Origin: Muribaculaceae bacterium
GTDB taxonomy: Bacteria; Bacteroidota; Bacteroidia; Bacteroidales; Muribaculaceae
Reading direction: 5' to 3'
DNA: 42,188 nucleotides
Assembly (NCBI GenBank): GCA_029051525.1
Contig: JAIDKG010000114.1
Span: 1 to 42,188, forward strand
Shown: positions 24,492 through 34,269 of the stretch, piece after piece
How positions within the stretch are numbered: the stretch's first letter is position 1
How the letters are laid out: each line of letters begins with the position of its first letter
Notes under the pieces: model-generated
The model's input: the letters and a program-made list of their open reading frames with translations, nothing else
Told to the model about the DNA's origin: nothing
The model's database searches: none
Position numbers and translations under genes: made by a program

Positions 24492-27400
24492 TCAGAGGAT
24501 TACTTTGATACCTTCCACGATATAGACTCCACCTGCAAGTCCGCTGATTACGTTGCGGCCCGGGTTGAGTGTGATGCGGCCTATCATGCGGCCGTCAAGT
24601 GCATATACTGCTGTCTCCATCTCGTCGGCAGTCCAGATCACCAGGTCGGAACCTTCGGCCATTACCTTGAAGCCTTCTGCTCCAAGCATGTCGACCGAGG
24701 TGATGATGTCATCACCGGCCACTGCGATTGCGATACGGTCTTCGCCGGCAGGTGCCACGGCATATACCTCGAAGGGGGCTACCTCTGTGAGAGATTCGGC
24801 AAACTCTTCCTCAGCCTCTGAAGTCTCGATTGCCTCGAAGGCATTGCCCGCGGCATTGAGCACATATGTGGTGCTTGCCGGGAGTGCAGCCGCACGATAG
24901 GATGAGCAGAGTGAATATTCACTTCCCTCAGTCTTGACTGTGGCAGGAGTGGCTGATACGGTCACACCCGATGCTGAGACTGTAATCTCACGGGCTGTCT
25001 CACCCTTGGTCTGACGAATCAGAGCGGGCACGTTGGCTGCGATACCTGCTGTAAGTGCGATTTCCTTGTCACCCTCTACGAGAGTGGCCACCATATAATC
25101 GGTCATTGCGCTGTCCTGGTCGGGAGCGGTCTTGGCAACAAGTTCTACACCGTCGGCAGTGACATTCTCCACAGCGAAGGGGACTACAAGCGACTTCCAG
25201 CCATCAGCTGCGGCAGGAACTTCTGTCACAAGGCTGATAGTGTCGTCACCATTCATAGTGAACGCACTCTCTGCAGCGAAGGGATATCCGGCACGGAGTG
25301 TGATGTCACCTACCGATTCGTAAACACGCACCTGAAGGGGCGACTCCTCAACATCGGCTTCAGCCACAGCAACCTCCTCCACACGTGAGGCAAGATAGTT
25401 GCCGGCCGCAGTGGCGGGCACAGCCACACCCTCACCGAGGATAATCAGACAGTTGGGGTTGACACCCTTGAAGGCATTCTCATCAAATCCGCTGATGCGC
25501 GGTGCGCGGCAACGGATAGCACGCTCGGCCACGGGCGAGCCGGTGGCGGGATTCAGTGTGATGGATGTGAGGTTGTCGCAACCGGCAAAGGCATCGGCAC
25601 CGATGGCATCGATACCGGTCAGTGTGATCTGCTCAAGCGATGCGCAGCCGCTGAAGGCCTCTGCACCGATAGTGCTTACTGTCTCGGGGACAGTCACAGT
25701 GGCAAGATTCTCACAATCCTTGAAGGTGCCGGGCAGGATTGTATCCACCTCGGGAAGTATCACCTCTGTGAGGGTGGTCTTACCCTCGAAGGCATTTGCG
25801 GGGATTTCGCTCTCCATGCCGGAAAGGTCGAGAGTGGAAAGTGCCTCGAAACCGTTGACCACAATGGCGAGTGTCTCCTCAGTGATCTCACCCTGAAGCG
25901 AGAGTGATGTCACATCGGCTGATTCCGCAGGATTTACGGATACAATCTCCTCGGTGGTCAGTGTTGCACCGTTGGTGGGGATGGCATAGATCTCTACTGT
26001 CACATCGGCATCCTCTACATTAACTGTATAGTAGCCCTCCTCATCGGCTGAGAGCACCTGGTCGCCGACTTTCACACGCGGACGGATGTCAGGATTGTCG
26101 GTAGAGAATCCGATAGCGAAGCGCACGCTGCTATCCTCCTTCACATTACGGAGCACGGGAGCTGAAGCCTGAGTAGAGTCAAGCACCTCAAACTCTGTAG
26201 CCTCATCACCCATCTCCGCCTCATTGTTGCGGATTTCGGGTTTTACTGCAAACTGATCGGAAGCGCAGTTGAAGAGCACGTCATAGAGATAGACGGCCTT
26301 GATCTCATGGCTGCCCGACTTGTCGGCATGACGGTTGGGGTTCCAGAATGTGAGGTTTACGGCACCATCGGCACCTACAGCCTCGGCCGGCATAAGCTTG
26401 CCATTGTCATAAAGGCGCACATTCACACCCTCCTGATAACCATCTACACCCTCCGGACGACCCTCAGCCTGAGAAAGTGCGCCCACAAAGAGCTTACCTT
26501 CCACGCTGATGCTTTCGAGCGAGATATTGTCGCGAAGGAACGATGCAGCTTTCTCCACATCAAATTCCTTATCGGCCATAAAGAGGCGCGATGCATCATA
26601 GTTGAGCGAATAAACCGGATATTCACCCACAAGGTTGAATCCTCCGGCCTCCCAGCCATTCGACCAGCGGCTCTCATACCAGCCGTTGTCAATATGGGGT
26701 GTCTTATAGACATCAAGATACTCCGGAAGCACTACGACAGTCACCTTCTTATTGTCGGGAAGACCGGTCTTCAGCTCATGATACTGAGAATAGTACCAAT
26801 GGCCTACCTTACCCTCTTCGCCGGGCACACAGGGGAGATAGATGGTTTCAAGCGATTTGCAGCCATCAAACACATTGTCACTGAGACCTCCACGGAGCAG
26901 GTCCTTGAACGTGCCCATAGATGGAGTATACTCGGTAGTCCAGTTGCGCAGATTGGCCGGGAGATGAATCTCTCTCAGACGGCTGCAACCGCTGAAGGCT
27001 TTATCATCAAAATATGTTACAGTTGCAGGAAGTATAATCTCCTCAATGAAAGAGCCTTTAGTTACTTTACTCTTGAACGCTTCAGTCGGGAAACAGTTAT
27101 CCACTGCATGAGGATCGGTTGTGTCACGGTCACGCACCAATATCACTTCGGAAAGGTCGAGATACTTCAGGTTGGTTGCTATGCCATAGGAATTATCATT
27201 TCGGAAGAAGTCGAAATCATAGTAATCAAGCTTACCTACAATCTTAAGCTTCTCCACATCCTTATACTTCATGGTAGTGGCATAGTTAAGTTCTCCCCAA
27301 TTGTCGATACCCTCATAACCGTTGTAGTAGAGGTGCTCTCCCTCGGCAAGCACGATTGTAGCCTCCTTAAGAGTCACCGGAGGATAGATGTTGATGTCGA

Positions 27401-30400
27401 AATCAATATCCTCCTTGGCAATATAGGAATAGGTGAAGGTCTTGGCTGCCTTTACGATGGTGTCGCCGTTGATTACGGCATCCATCATGTAGGAAGCATT
27501 CTTCGGAGTCACCTTCAGTGTGATGTCGCGGCCACGCACGGCGCTTGCCACATTGCCGGAAACATTTGCAAGCTCGGTCAGATTCTCGGGATAGGTGAAG
27601 TAGTAGACCGGTGTCTGGTTGTTGATGGCCGGCAGACGGTCGATGACATTCTCATTGCTTCCGCCCACGAGTGCCCATGATTTCATATTGTAGGAAGTGG
27701 CCAGACGGATGAAGTTGCCCTCACGCACTGTGGCCTCCTTCACACAGCAGTCCACATTCATGCGCAGGCCGTCGCCCTTAGCGCCGCCCCAGCTGCTCAC
27801 CGGTGAGATAAACTCCTTGATGTTGCCCTCTGAATCGGTCAGCACGGCTGCCCAGAACATTGAGGTGGCATCAGCCGGAACATTAAGCGCATTGGCACGG
27901 ATTGTGAATTTTATGCCGGGAATCACATTGACTGCATCTGTGAGCAGACCCACGGTGCCGCCGGTGTCGGTAAGTGTCCACGGCGAGGCATAAGCTGCCA
28001 CGGGTGTGGGCTTCACAAGGTCGAAGTGTACGATAGTGTTGCTGTTGAGAGTCACAGTGTAGACACCCTCCGCATCGGCTGTGAGCGGTGTGGAGTTGGC
28101 ATACACCACCATACGGTTGTCGTTGTCGGCGATATGCCGGGCAGTGAAGTTTACCACAGTGCCCTTCTCGTAGCGGCCATCGGCTGTCTTGGAATCATAC
28201 TTCACCTCAGCATCCTCCATCACGGCGAAGGCATAATCTGCGCGGGCCGGTATGGGATCGATGATGATATTCTTGATATCCTTCCAGTATTCCTTGGCAC
28301 TGTAATTGTTGACGGCATTCTGGTTGGGCACATGGAGTGTCATCAGGTCGGTGCGGGCTCCGGAGAATACACACCAGTTGATGAACTCTGCCTTCTCGCG
28401 GCCCACCCACACATCGCGCAGGGCGTTGCAGCCCAGGAACACATTATATTCATAAGTGCTCACACCGGCGGGGATAGTGATTGTCACGATTCCGCTGCTG
28501 CTGAACGCACCGTTGTTGATACGGTTGATGTTGTTGGGGAGAATCACCTCTTTCAGACTGCGCTTGCCGGAGAATGCGTTGCGCGGCACGGCATATGCCT
28601 GATCCGATCCATAAGCGGCGATATAGGCACCCGATATGTCAAGACGCTGGAGATTCATCTCTTTCCGCATGAACTCGAAGTCGCGGGCGTCAATCTGGCC
28701 GAAGAGGGTCAGCTCAGTGATGGTGCCGGTCTCGGCCGATGAAATCAGAGTGGAGAGTGTGCCCGGCTCGTCAACCCAGATGTTGCGCTTGGCCTTCACC
28801 TCAGATGCCTTCTGCAGAAGGATGGAGATCTCCTGGTCTTCGCGCACATTGGCGATTGAGTAGTTATAGGTGTTGGCAGCCGGTGTGAGAAGAATACCGT
28901 TGGCCTTCACTGTGAGCACATCCTCTTCCGGATCGCCGGGAGTGATGCTGAATGAATAGTTCCAGCCTTTGATCACCGAATTCTCGCCATTCCAGCTGAT
29001 TCCGGCTATGGCCGGAGGGAAGTTGACGGCAAAGGTCTCGATCACGGTGCGGTCGGCCGGAAGCTCATTGACTGTGAGCAGCTCGCCGGGCACGGGGAGC
29101 CAGTTGCCGCCGGCCTCGGATGTGGCGATGCGCACCATATCACCTGCCTCAACCTGCACTCCCGAGGGAAGTTGACAGTTGTTGAAGTCAATATAGCTGC
29201 GGAGGTTGACACTCTGCAATGAGATGTTCTGCTCTCCGCTCAGCAGGCTCTTGAACTCGCCGGCGGCACTGAAGAGAGCCACTGCGATTTTGCCCGAGAA
29301 TGTGTTATAACCCACATTCTTGATGGCACCTGCACGCACCGTGAACTTCTTGCCTGTGGCAAGCTGCGTCATGTCGCTGCCTATACCCACCTGGCCACCT
29401 TCCGATGTAAGATGCAGGGGCGACCAGTTGGAATTGCTGCCGCTGCCGGGCTTGATGTTATAGATGATGGTGGTGAGATTGTTGAACTGATGGCTCTGGC
29501 TGACGGTAGGATTCAGAGCGGTGCTGGCATACCAGCCGCCATTGAAGTTGCCATCGGCACCGGCCCAGCCCCAGTTGATATGGAGCATCCCGGTGACGGG
29601 GTCGTAACCGTCGACCACAAATGCGTGGCCCACAGTCACATCCTGACCGCAGTAAAGCACCGGACGCTGCTGGCGGATCTCCTCGATCACGATGGCATCG
29701 AACGCTGCCTGAGAATTGAATTCCGAGCGCTTGCGATAAGTCACACCCGGATCATATCCGAAATAGTTGGTCAGCGCGCCCGGCACACGCACCTCATAGG
29801 CGCTTGAACCCGACATGCCGAACTGAGTGTCGATACTGCTTGCAGCGTGATACATAAGGGTCGACACGGCTGCCGCCTCCTCGGCGGAATAGCCATAGCG
29901 GTAATTGTCTTTACGCATGTTGGCCCAGTCATAATCGACATCATAGCTCACACCGTTGAAGGAGCCTGTGCCATGTGCCGGCCATTCATGATATTTCATG
30001 ATGATCGACATGGCCGTGCCCACACATCCCACCAGACGTCGGCCGGGGATAGATGCGTTGAACGGACTTTCCTGACTCCATTTGGCAGTCTCAAGAAGAA
30101 TGCGCTCGCCGGTGCGCGCCGCGCGGCGCACCATGTTGCGGCGCTGAGTTGCTGTGTAGCGTCCGCTGAGCGAGGGGGCAGCCTTGATTTCACTGGCAAG
30201 CCCCGAAAGCATCCACTGCATGGCCGGAGAGGCTGAGGCGGCATCATAGCTGCACTCTGTGGAGTAGCCGAGAACCGGAGTGGTAGTGTCGTCGGCCGAC
30301 ACTATCACATAGCCTTTGCCCGACCGGGCATTGAACACATAATAGTAAGGATGATTTGCTGTCCCGGCCGTATAGGCAAGGTCAAGCACGTCACCCGCGG

Positions 30401-30542
30401 CTAAATCATCATTATTGCCTGCACGTAGGAAGTCGGCAGCCAATTGCTTTGCATCCTCCACACTGACCACGGCGGCCGCGGCCGGTGTGACGGCACAAGT
30501 AAGCAGCGATAAAATTAGCCCTTTCGAGAGATGTCTGAACAT
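24492..30542 (-). CDS. Giant secreted C10 (streptopain-like) cysteine protease with BspA-type LRRs
   Basis: A 2016-residue exported protein. It has a signal peptide (1-24), a Spi-type prodomain (about 25-120), and a C10 peptidase domain. That domain carries catalytic Cys173 in GCVGTAMSIIMKYHEWP, catalytic His306 in VGHAFVVDGYD, and the HINWGWAG motif at 321-328. Later parts hold beta-sandwich-like regions and three or more blocks of BspA-type leucine-rich repeats (LKEVILPNNINRINNGAFSS, LREIHLPANL, IGAEAFSGCASLEQITL). The C-terminal 60 residues (VYALDGRMIGRITLNPGRNV) match a type IX secretion sorting domain, so it is probably exported by T9SS and anchored or released at the surface. It stands alone with its own promoter (30758-30788) and terminator. 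The natural substrate is unknown. Confidence 0.9.
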   Translation of the reverse strand: MFRHLSKGLILSLLTCAVTPAAAAVVSVEDAKQLAADFLRAGNNDDLAAGDVLDLAYTAGTANHPYYYVFNARSGKGYVIVSADDTTTPVLGYSTECSYDAASASPAMQWMLSGLASEIKAAPSLSGRYTATQRRNMVRRAARTGERILLETAKWSQESPFNASIPGRRLVGCVGTAMSIIMKYHEWPAHGTGSFNGVSYDVDYDWANMRKDNYRYGYSAEEAAAVSTLMYHAASSIDTQFGMSGSSAYEVRVPGALTNYFGYDPGVTYRKRSEFNSQAAFDAIVIEEIRQQRPVLYCGQDVTVGHAFVVDGYDPVTGMLHINWGWAGADGNFNGGWYASTALNPTVSQSHQFNNLTTIIYNIKPGSGSNSNWSPLHLTSEGGQVGIGSDMTQLATGKKFTVRAGAIKNVGYNTFSGKIAVALFSAAGEFKSLLSGEQNISLQSVNLRSYIDFNNCQLPSGVQVEAGDMVRIATSEAGGNWLPVPGELLTVNELPADRTVIETFAVNFPPAIAGISWNGENSVIKGWNYSFSITPGDPEEDVLTVKANGILLTPAANTYNYSIANVREDQEISILLQKASEVKAKRNIWVDEPGTLSTLISSAETGTITELTLFGQIDARDFEFMRKEMNLQRLDISGAYIAAYGSDQAYAVPRNAFSGKRSLKEVILPNNINRINNGAFSSSGIVTITIPAGVSTYEYNVFLGCNALRDVWVGREKAEFINWCVFSGARTDLMTLHVPNQNAVNNYSAKEYWKDIKNIIIDPIPARADYAFAVMEDAEVKYDSKTADGRYEKGTVVNFTARHIADNDNRMVVYANSTPLTADAEGVYTVTLNSNTIVHFDLVKPTPVAAYASPWTLTDTGGTVGLLTDAVNVIPGIKFTIRANALNVPADATSMFWAAVLTDSEGNIKEFISPVSSWGGAKGDGLRMNVDCCVKEATVREGNFIRLATSYNMKSWALVGGSNENVIDRLPAINNQTPVYYFTYPENLTELANVSGNVASAVRGRDITLKVTPKNASYMMDAVINGDTIVKAAKTFTYSYIAKEDIDFDINIYPPVTLKEATIVLAEGEHLYYNGYEGIDNWGELNYATTMKYKDVEKLKIVGKLDYYDFDFFRNDNSYGIATNLKYLDLSEVILVRDRDTTDPHAVDNCFPTEAFKSKVTKGSFIEEIILPATVTYFDDKAFSGCSRLREIHLPANLRNWTTEYTPSMGTFKDLLRGGLSDNVFDGCKSLETIYLPCVPGEEGKVGHWYYSQYHELKTGLPDNKKVTVVVLPEYLDVYKTPHIDNGWYESRWSNGWEAGGFNLVGEYPVYSLNYDASRLFMADKEFDVEKAASFLRDNISLESISVEGKLFVGALSQAEGRPEGVDGYQEGVNVRLYDNGKLMPAEAVGADGAVNLTFWNPNRHADKSGSHEIKAVYLYDVLFNCASDQFAVKPEIRNNEAEMGDEATEFEVLDSTQASAPVLRNVKEDSSVRFAIGFSTDNPDIRPRVKVGDQVLSADEEGYYTVNVEDADVTVEIYAIPTNGATLTTEEIVSVNPAESADVTSLSLQGEITEETLAIVVNGFEALSTLDLSGMESEIPANAFEGKTTLTEVILPEVDTILPGTFKDCENLATVTVPETVSTIGAEAFSGCASLEQITLTGIDAIGADAFAGCDNLTSITLNPATGSPVAERAIRCRAPRISGFDENAFKGVNPNCLIILGEGVAVPATAAGNYLASRVEEVAVAEADVEESPLQVRVYESVGDITLRAGYPFAAESAFTMNGDDTISLVTEVPAAADGWKSLVVPFAVENVTADGVELVAKTAPDQDSAMTDYMVATLVEGDKEIALTAGIAANVPALIRQTKGETAREITVSASGVTVSATPATVKTEGSEYSLCSSYRAAALPASTTYVLNAAGNAFEAIETSEAEEEFAESLTEVAPFEVYAVAPAGEDRIAIAVAGDDIITSVDMLGAEGFKVMAEGSDLVIWTADEMETAVYALDGRMIGRITLNPGRNVISGLAGGVYIVEGIKVIL

Positions 30543-30757
30543 GTCTTTGATGTTAATTTTAGCTGTTGATGTATTTAAGTTATGTATCTAAGTTATGTAT
30601 TAGAATCGCGGGATTGTTGGCGCAGGTTGTTGAATCTCCCCGGCTCAGCTTCGGAGCGCACAGTATTTTGCGGGAGCCGAATCGGCTTCCGCCCAAACCG
30701 ACGCGCCGGCTTAAGAGGGCGTGTTCTTACAATCTGGGTTATAGTGAAATGTGGCCG

Positions 30758-30788
30758 CAAATTTATATATTTTTTGGAATATATGCAA
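30758..30788 (-). promoter_or_regulatory. Bacteroidetes promoter for the C10 protease gene
   Basis: On the minus strand, TTG (30788-30786), a 20-base spacer, and TAAATTTG (30765-30758) match the consensus exactly. The leader before the start codon would be about 205 nt, long for this genome. Confidence 0.75.
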
Positions 30789-30876
30789 CTCTTAAACAGC
30801 CTTTAACATGTTGGGCAACATTGCCGGCCAACATATTTCAGATCCCTCCTGTCGACATCTGTCGCATATACACAGC

Positions 30877-30911
30877 AGAGGCCATCATCACATGTCAGTG
30901 AGATGGCCTCT
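30877..30911. other. Hairpin downstream of alaS
   Basis: AGAGGCCATC (30877-30886) pairs with GATGGCCTCT (30902-30911), and TCAC with GTGA inside. No T-run follows on the alaS strand. It could be a weak terminator or RNA-stability element. Confidence 0.4.
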
Positions 30912-30990
30912 GAAAGAGTATTTATCTATTTTTTAGCATAAAAGTTTACACTTCGATGCTGCGGAATGAGTCGGTTTTTTATCGCAACGG

Positions 30991-31005
30991 ATTACGCGCT
31001 CTTAG
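30991..31005 (-). repeat. Dispersed AGAGCGCG element, site 7
   Basis: On the minus strand CTAAGAGCGCGTAAT starts 8 bases after the alaS stop and points in the direction of alaS transcription. The TTCCTTAA half is not conserved. Confidence 0.6.
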
Positions 31006-31012
31006 GCGCCGA

Positions 31013-33628
31013 TCAGCCAAGCAACTCCACGAGCTGCTGCATGGCGGCATCGAGTCCGGAGGCATCCTTGCCGCCGGCCTGGGCAAAGAAGGGCTGACCG
31101 CCGCCGCCACCCTTGATATTGCGGGCGGCCTCACGCACTGCCTTTGAGGCATTGCGGGTGTCAGACACAAGGTCGTCGGTCATCGCTACGGTGAGAAGCG
31201 GTTTGCCGCCAAACTCTGTGGCTCCCACAAAGAGCACCGGCTCCTGAGCATCGCGACGGATGGTGAAGGCGAGCAATTTCACATTCTCGGGATCCATCGT
31301 GGTCTGGAAGCGCACCAGTTTGAAGCCGTTGCGCTGATCGGCATTGGCAATCAGATTCTTGGAGAGATTGCGCATACGCTCCTCGCGGAATTCATCGACC
31401 TTCTTGTGGAGCTCGCCATTCTCAGTGATAGCTTTCAGCACAGCCTGCTTCACATCTGCATTGTTGCCGAGAATCGACTGCAGGGCGCGCATGGTGTCCT
31501 GAAGTTTATCTATAGCATCATCGACTGCTGCTCCTGAGATTGCCTCTATACGGCGTATGCCGGCGGCGATAGAGCTCTCCCCTACCACACGCACCATACC
31601 GATATTGCCGGTGTTGGCCACATGCGTGCCGCCACAAAGCTCAATCGAGTCGCCGAATTTCACCACACGCACCTTGTCGCCATATTTCTCGCCGAAGAGT
31701 GCCATCGCACCCATGGCGCGTGCCTCATCGATCGGGCATTCACGACGCTCCTCAAGAGCGCGTGCCTCGCGGATGCGGGCATTCACAAGATGCTCTACCT
31801 TGCGGATCTCCTCGGGAGTCACCTTCTGGAAGTGGGAGAAGTCGAATCGCAGTGAGGTGGGCGATACGAATGAACCCTTCTGCTCTACATGTGTGCCGAG
31901 CACTTCGCGAAGTGCGGCGTGGAGCAGGTGGGTGGCGGAGTGATTGGCCGATGTGGCCTTGCGGGCCTCAAGGTTGATGCGGGCAGTGAGCGGAGCCGAG
32001 GGATCGGCGGGAAGCTCACGGGTGAGGTGCACTCCGATATTATTCTCCTTCTTAGTGTCGAATACCTCAATCTCTTTTCCGGTGGAGTCAATCAGCACAC
32101 CGCTGTCGCCCACCTGACCGCCCATCTCGGCATAGAAGGGGGTCTTGGAGAGGAGAATCTGGTAATATTCCTTACCTTTCTGCTTCACCTTGCGGTAGCG
32201 GAGAATATTGGTGGGAGTCTCAAATGTGTCGTAGCCCACGAATTCCTCCTCGCCTGAATTCACCTCGACCCAGTCGGTAGCCTCGACCGAGGCGGCATTG
32301 CGGGCACGCTCCTTCTGCTTGGCCATCTCGGCATCGAATCCGGCCTGGTCGAGCTGCAGACCGTTCTCACGCAGAATGAGCTCGGTGAGGTCGAGAGGGA
32401 ATCCGAATGTGTCGTAAAGAGTGAAGGCGGTCACTCCGGAGAGGGTATCCTTACCCTCGGCCTTGAGGCGCGACATCTCACCCTCAAGCAGACCGATACC
32501 CTTGTCGAGGGTGCGGAGGAATGAATCCTCCTCCTCTTTGATTACCTTTTTGATAAGTTCCTGCTGTGCCGGAAGTTCGGGATAAGCCTCGCCCATCTGC
32601 TCCACAAGTGTGTCTACCAGACGATAGAGGAATGCCTCCTTGCAGTCGAGGAATGTGTAGGCATAGCGCACTGCGCGGCGCAGGATGCGGCGGATCACAT
32701 AGCCGGCCTTGGCATTGGAGGGGAGCTGGGAGTCGGCGATGGAGAAGGAGATGGTGCGCAGGTGGTCGCTCACCACGCGCATGGCCACATCCACCTTATG
32801 GTCGGCTCCATATTTCTTGCCGGTGAGCTCCTCAATCTTGCGGATATAGGGGGTGAAGACGTCGGTGTCGTAGTTGCTTCGCTTACCCTGCAGCGCCATG
32901 CAGAGACGCTCGAAACCCATGCCGGTGTCGATCACACGGGCCGGGAGGGGCTCCAGGCTGCCGTCGGCCTTGCGGTTATACTGCATGAACACGAGATTCC
33001 AAATCTCGATCACCTGAGGATTGTCTTTATTCACGAGCGATGCGCCGTCGACGGCAGCACGCTCCTCGTCGGTGCGCAGGTCGATATGTATCTCGGAGCA
33101 GGGACCGCAGGGACCTGTGTCGCCCATCTCCCAGAAATTGTCATGACGGTTGCCGTTGATGATATGCGATGCCGGGAGATGCTTCTCCCAGATTGCGGCA
33201 GCCTCATTGTCGCGCTCCAGTGCTTCGGGGGCATACCCCTCGAATACTGTGGCATAAAGGCGGTCGGCGGGAAGGTGGAGCACATCCACCAGGTATTCCC
33301 ATGCCCAATCGATAGCCTCCTGCTTGAAGTAATCGCCAAACGACCAGTTGCCCAGCATCTCAAACATGGTGTGATGGTAGGTGTCGTGGCCCACCTCCTC
33401 AAGGTCGTTGTGCTTGCCCGACACGCGCAGACACTTCTGGCTGTCGGCCACTCTCTTATGTTTTGCCGCACGGTTGCCGAGGATTATATCCTTGAATTGG
33501 TTCATGCCGGCATTGGTAAACATCAGTGTGGGATCATCCTTGATCACCATCGGGGCCGAAGGCACTATCTGGTGCCCTTTCCCTTTGAAGAAATCCTTGA
33601 AGGATTCGCGAATCTCTTTAGCTGTCAT
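31013..33628 (-). CDS. alaS: Alanyl-tRNA synthetase
   Basis: AlaRS charges tRNA-Ala with alanine and edits serine or glycine mistakes. From the ATG at 33628 the protein has 871 residues, a normal length. The start [19 protein letters not shown] is typical. Class II aminoacylation motifs lie in the first 250 residues ([37 protein letters not shown]). The editing domain has the zinc-binding HSATH and the CGGTHV block. The C-Ala domain ends with [14 protein letters not shown]. The frame extends 22 residues further upstream to 33694, but that part is unlike the family. A TAAATTTG box at 33711-33718 lies upstream. The gene diverges from the MerR regulator. Confidence 0.98.
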   Translation of the reverse strand: MTAKEIRESFKDFFKGKGHQIVPSAPMVIKDDPTLMFTNAGMNQFKDIILGNRAAKHKRVADSQKCLRVSGKHNDLEEVGHDTYHHTMFEMLGNWSFGDYFKQEAIDWAWEYLVDVLHLPADRLYATVFEGYAPEALERDNEAAAIWEKHLPASHIINGNRHDNFWEMGDTGPCGPCSEIHIDLRTDEERAAVDGASLVNKDNPQVIEIWNLVFMQYNRKADGSLEPLPARVIDTGMGFERLCMALQGKRSNYDTDVFTPYIRKIEELTGKKYGADHKVDVAMRVVSDHLRTISFSIADSQLPSNAKAGYVIRRILRRAVRYAYTFLDCKEAFLYRLVDTLVEQMGEAYPELPAQQELIKKVIKEEEDSFLRTLDKGIGLLEGEMSRLKAEGKDTLSGVTAFTLYDTFGFPLDLTELILRENGLQLDQAGFDAEMAKQKERARNAASVEATDWVEVNSGEEEFVGYDTFETPTNILRYRKVKQKGKEYYQILLSKTPFYAEMGGQVGDSGVLIDSTGKEIEVFDTKKENNIGVHLTRELPADPSAPLTARINLEARKATSANHSATHLLHAALREVLGTHVEQKGSFVSPTSLRFDFSHFQKVTPEEIRKVEHLVNARIREARALEERRECPIDEARAMGAMALFGEKYGDKVRVVKFGDSIELCGGTHVANTGNIGMVRVVGESSIAAGIRRIEAISGAAVDDAIDKLQDTMRALQSILGNNADVKQAVLKAITENGELHKKVDEFREERMRNLSKNLIANADQRNGFKLVRFQTTMDPENVKLLAFTIRRDAQEPVLFVGATEFGGKPLLTVAMTDDLVSDTRNASKAVREAARNIKGGGGGQPFFAQAGGKDASGLDAAMQQLVELLG

Positions 33629-33710
33629 CATTTGCTTTATAATGGAGTGCCGGATTGCACCTCGCGGCTCTTGCAGAACCTCCGGAGGGTGCACCGGGCA
33701 GATATTTTTG

Positions 33711-33718
33711 CAAATTTA
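33711..33718 (-). promoter_or_regulatory. Promoter -7 box for alaS
   Basis: On the minus strand TAAATTTG is an exact TAnnTTTG match, 82 bases before the chosen start codon. A -33 TTG at the right distance is not evident. Confidence 0.6.
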
Positions 33719-33761
33719 CAAATTTTTGGGCAATTTCGGGGCATATATTGAGCAAGATTGC

Positions 33762-33792
33762 TTGCCGGATAGGGGAAGTTTCCTTAAATTTG
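33762..33792 (+). promoter_or_regulatory. Bacteroidetes promoter for the MerR-family gene
   Basis: TTG (33762-33764), a 20-base spacer, and TAAATTTG (33785-33792) match the consensus exactly. Transcription would start near 33799, about 40 bases before the ATG, and diverge from alaS. Confidence 0.8.
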
Positions 33793-33840
33793 CGTTTTGA
33801 TTTATCACCTGCTCCGGGCGATATATATCACAATCTATTA

Positions 33841-34182
33841 ATGGACAACGATTTATCAAAAGTCTACTACCGTATCCGCGAGGTGTCGGAGTTTGTAGGG
33901 GTGCCTCAATCCACTCTCCGTTATTGGGAGAAGGAATTTCCGCAACAGGTGGCACCGATGCGCAATTCCGGCAATACCCGTTATTACACCCCTCAACAGG
34001 TAGAGACTCTTAAACTCATAAATTATCTGGTGCACACGCGCGGCATGAAGATCGATGCCGTGCGCCGCGAATTGCGCGGCAATGCCAAGAATGTGAGCCG
34101 ACGCATGGAAATCCTGGAGCGGCTCACCGAGGTGCGCTCCGAATTGAAGGAGATCCTCAATGCCCTGGAGAAGCGCCGCTGA
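33841..34182 (+). CDS. MerR-family transcriptional regulator
   Basis: A 113-residue regulator with a MerR-type winged helix-turn-helix at residues about 8-77: YRIREVSEFVGVPQSTLRYWEKEFPQ, then the wing with RYYTPQQVETLKLINYLV. A C-terminal coiled-coil helix follows (MEILERLTEVRSELKEIL), which is the dimerisation helix. No cysteine or other ligand-binding domain follows, so this is the minimal form seen in Bacteroidetes next to alaS and an M23 peptidase. Targets are not known. The ATG at 33841 follows an exact promoter by about 40 bases. Site 8 of the dispersed element comes 10 bases after the stop. Confidence 0.92.
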   Translation: MDNDLSKVYYRIREVSEFVGVPQSTLRYWEKEFPQQVAPMRNSGNTRYYTPQQVETLKLINYLVHTRGMKIDAVRRELRGNAKNVSRRMEILERLTEVRSELKEILNALEKRR

Positions 34183-34192
34183 GGGTATATCC

Positions 34193-34216
34193 CTAAGAGC
34201 GCGTTCCTTAAAATTT
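34193..34216 (+). repeat. Dispersed AGAGCGCG element, site 8
   Basis: CTAAGAGCGCGTTCCTTAAA continues with ATTTTAA. It is identical over 21 bases (34196-34216) to site 1 on the opposite strand. It lies 10 bases after the MerR stop, in a convergent junction with the M23 peptidase gene. Confidence 0.75.
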
Positions 34217-34269
34217 TAACCATAGAGCCGGCGGATACTCCGGGGAGCATCCCTACAGCTTGCCGGCCA

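Larger units (their letters stand above)
30543..31012. other. Intergenic region upstream of the C10 protease gene
   Basis: 470 bases without a supported gene. It holds the protease promoter (30758-30788), a direct repeat of TAAGTTATGTAT near 30572-30600, and a 10-bp hairpin AGAGGCCATC/GATGGCCTCT (30877-30911) extended by TCAC/GTGA. It also holds a dispersed element next to the alaS stop. Confidence 0.6.

Noticed and set aside
26307-27680. 457-codon plus-strand frame antisense to the C10 protease gene
   Set aside because: Shadow frame; no domain and completely inside a strongly supported gene.
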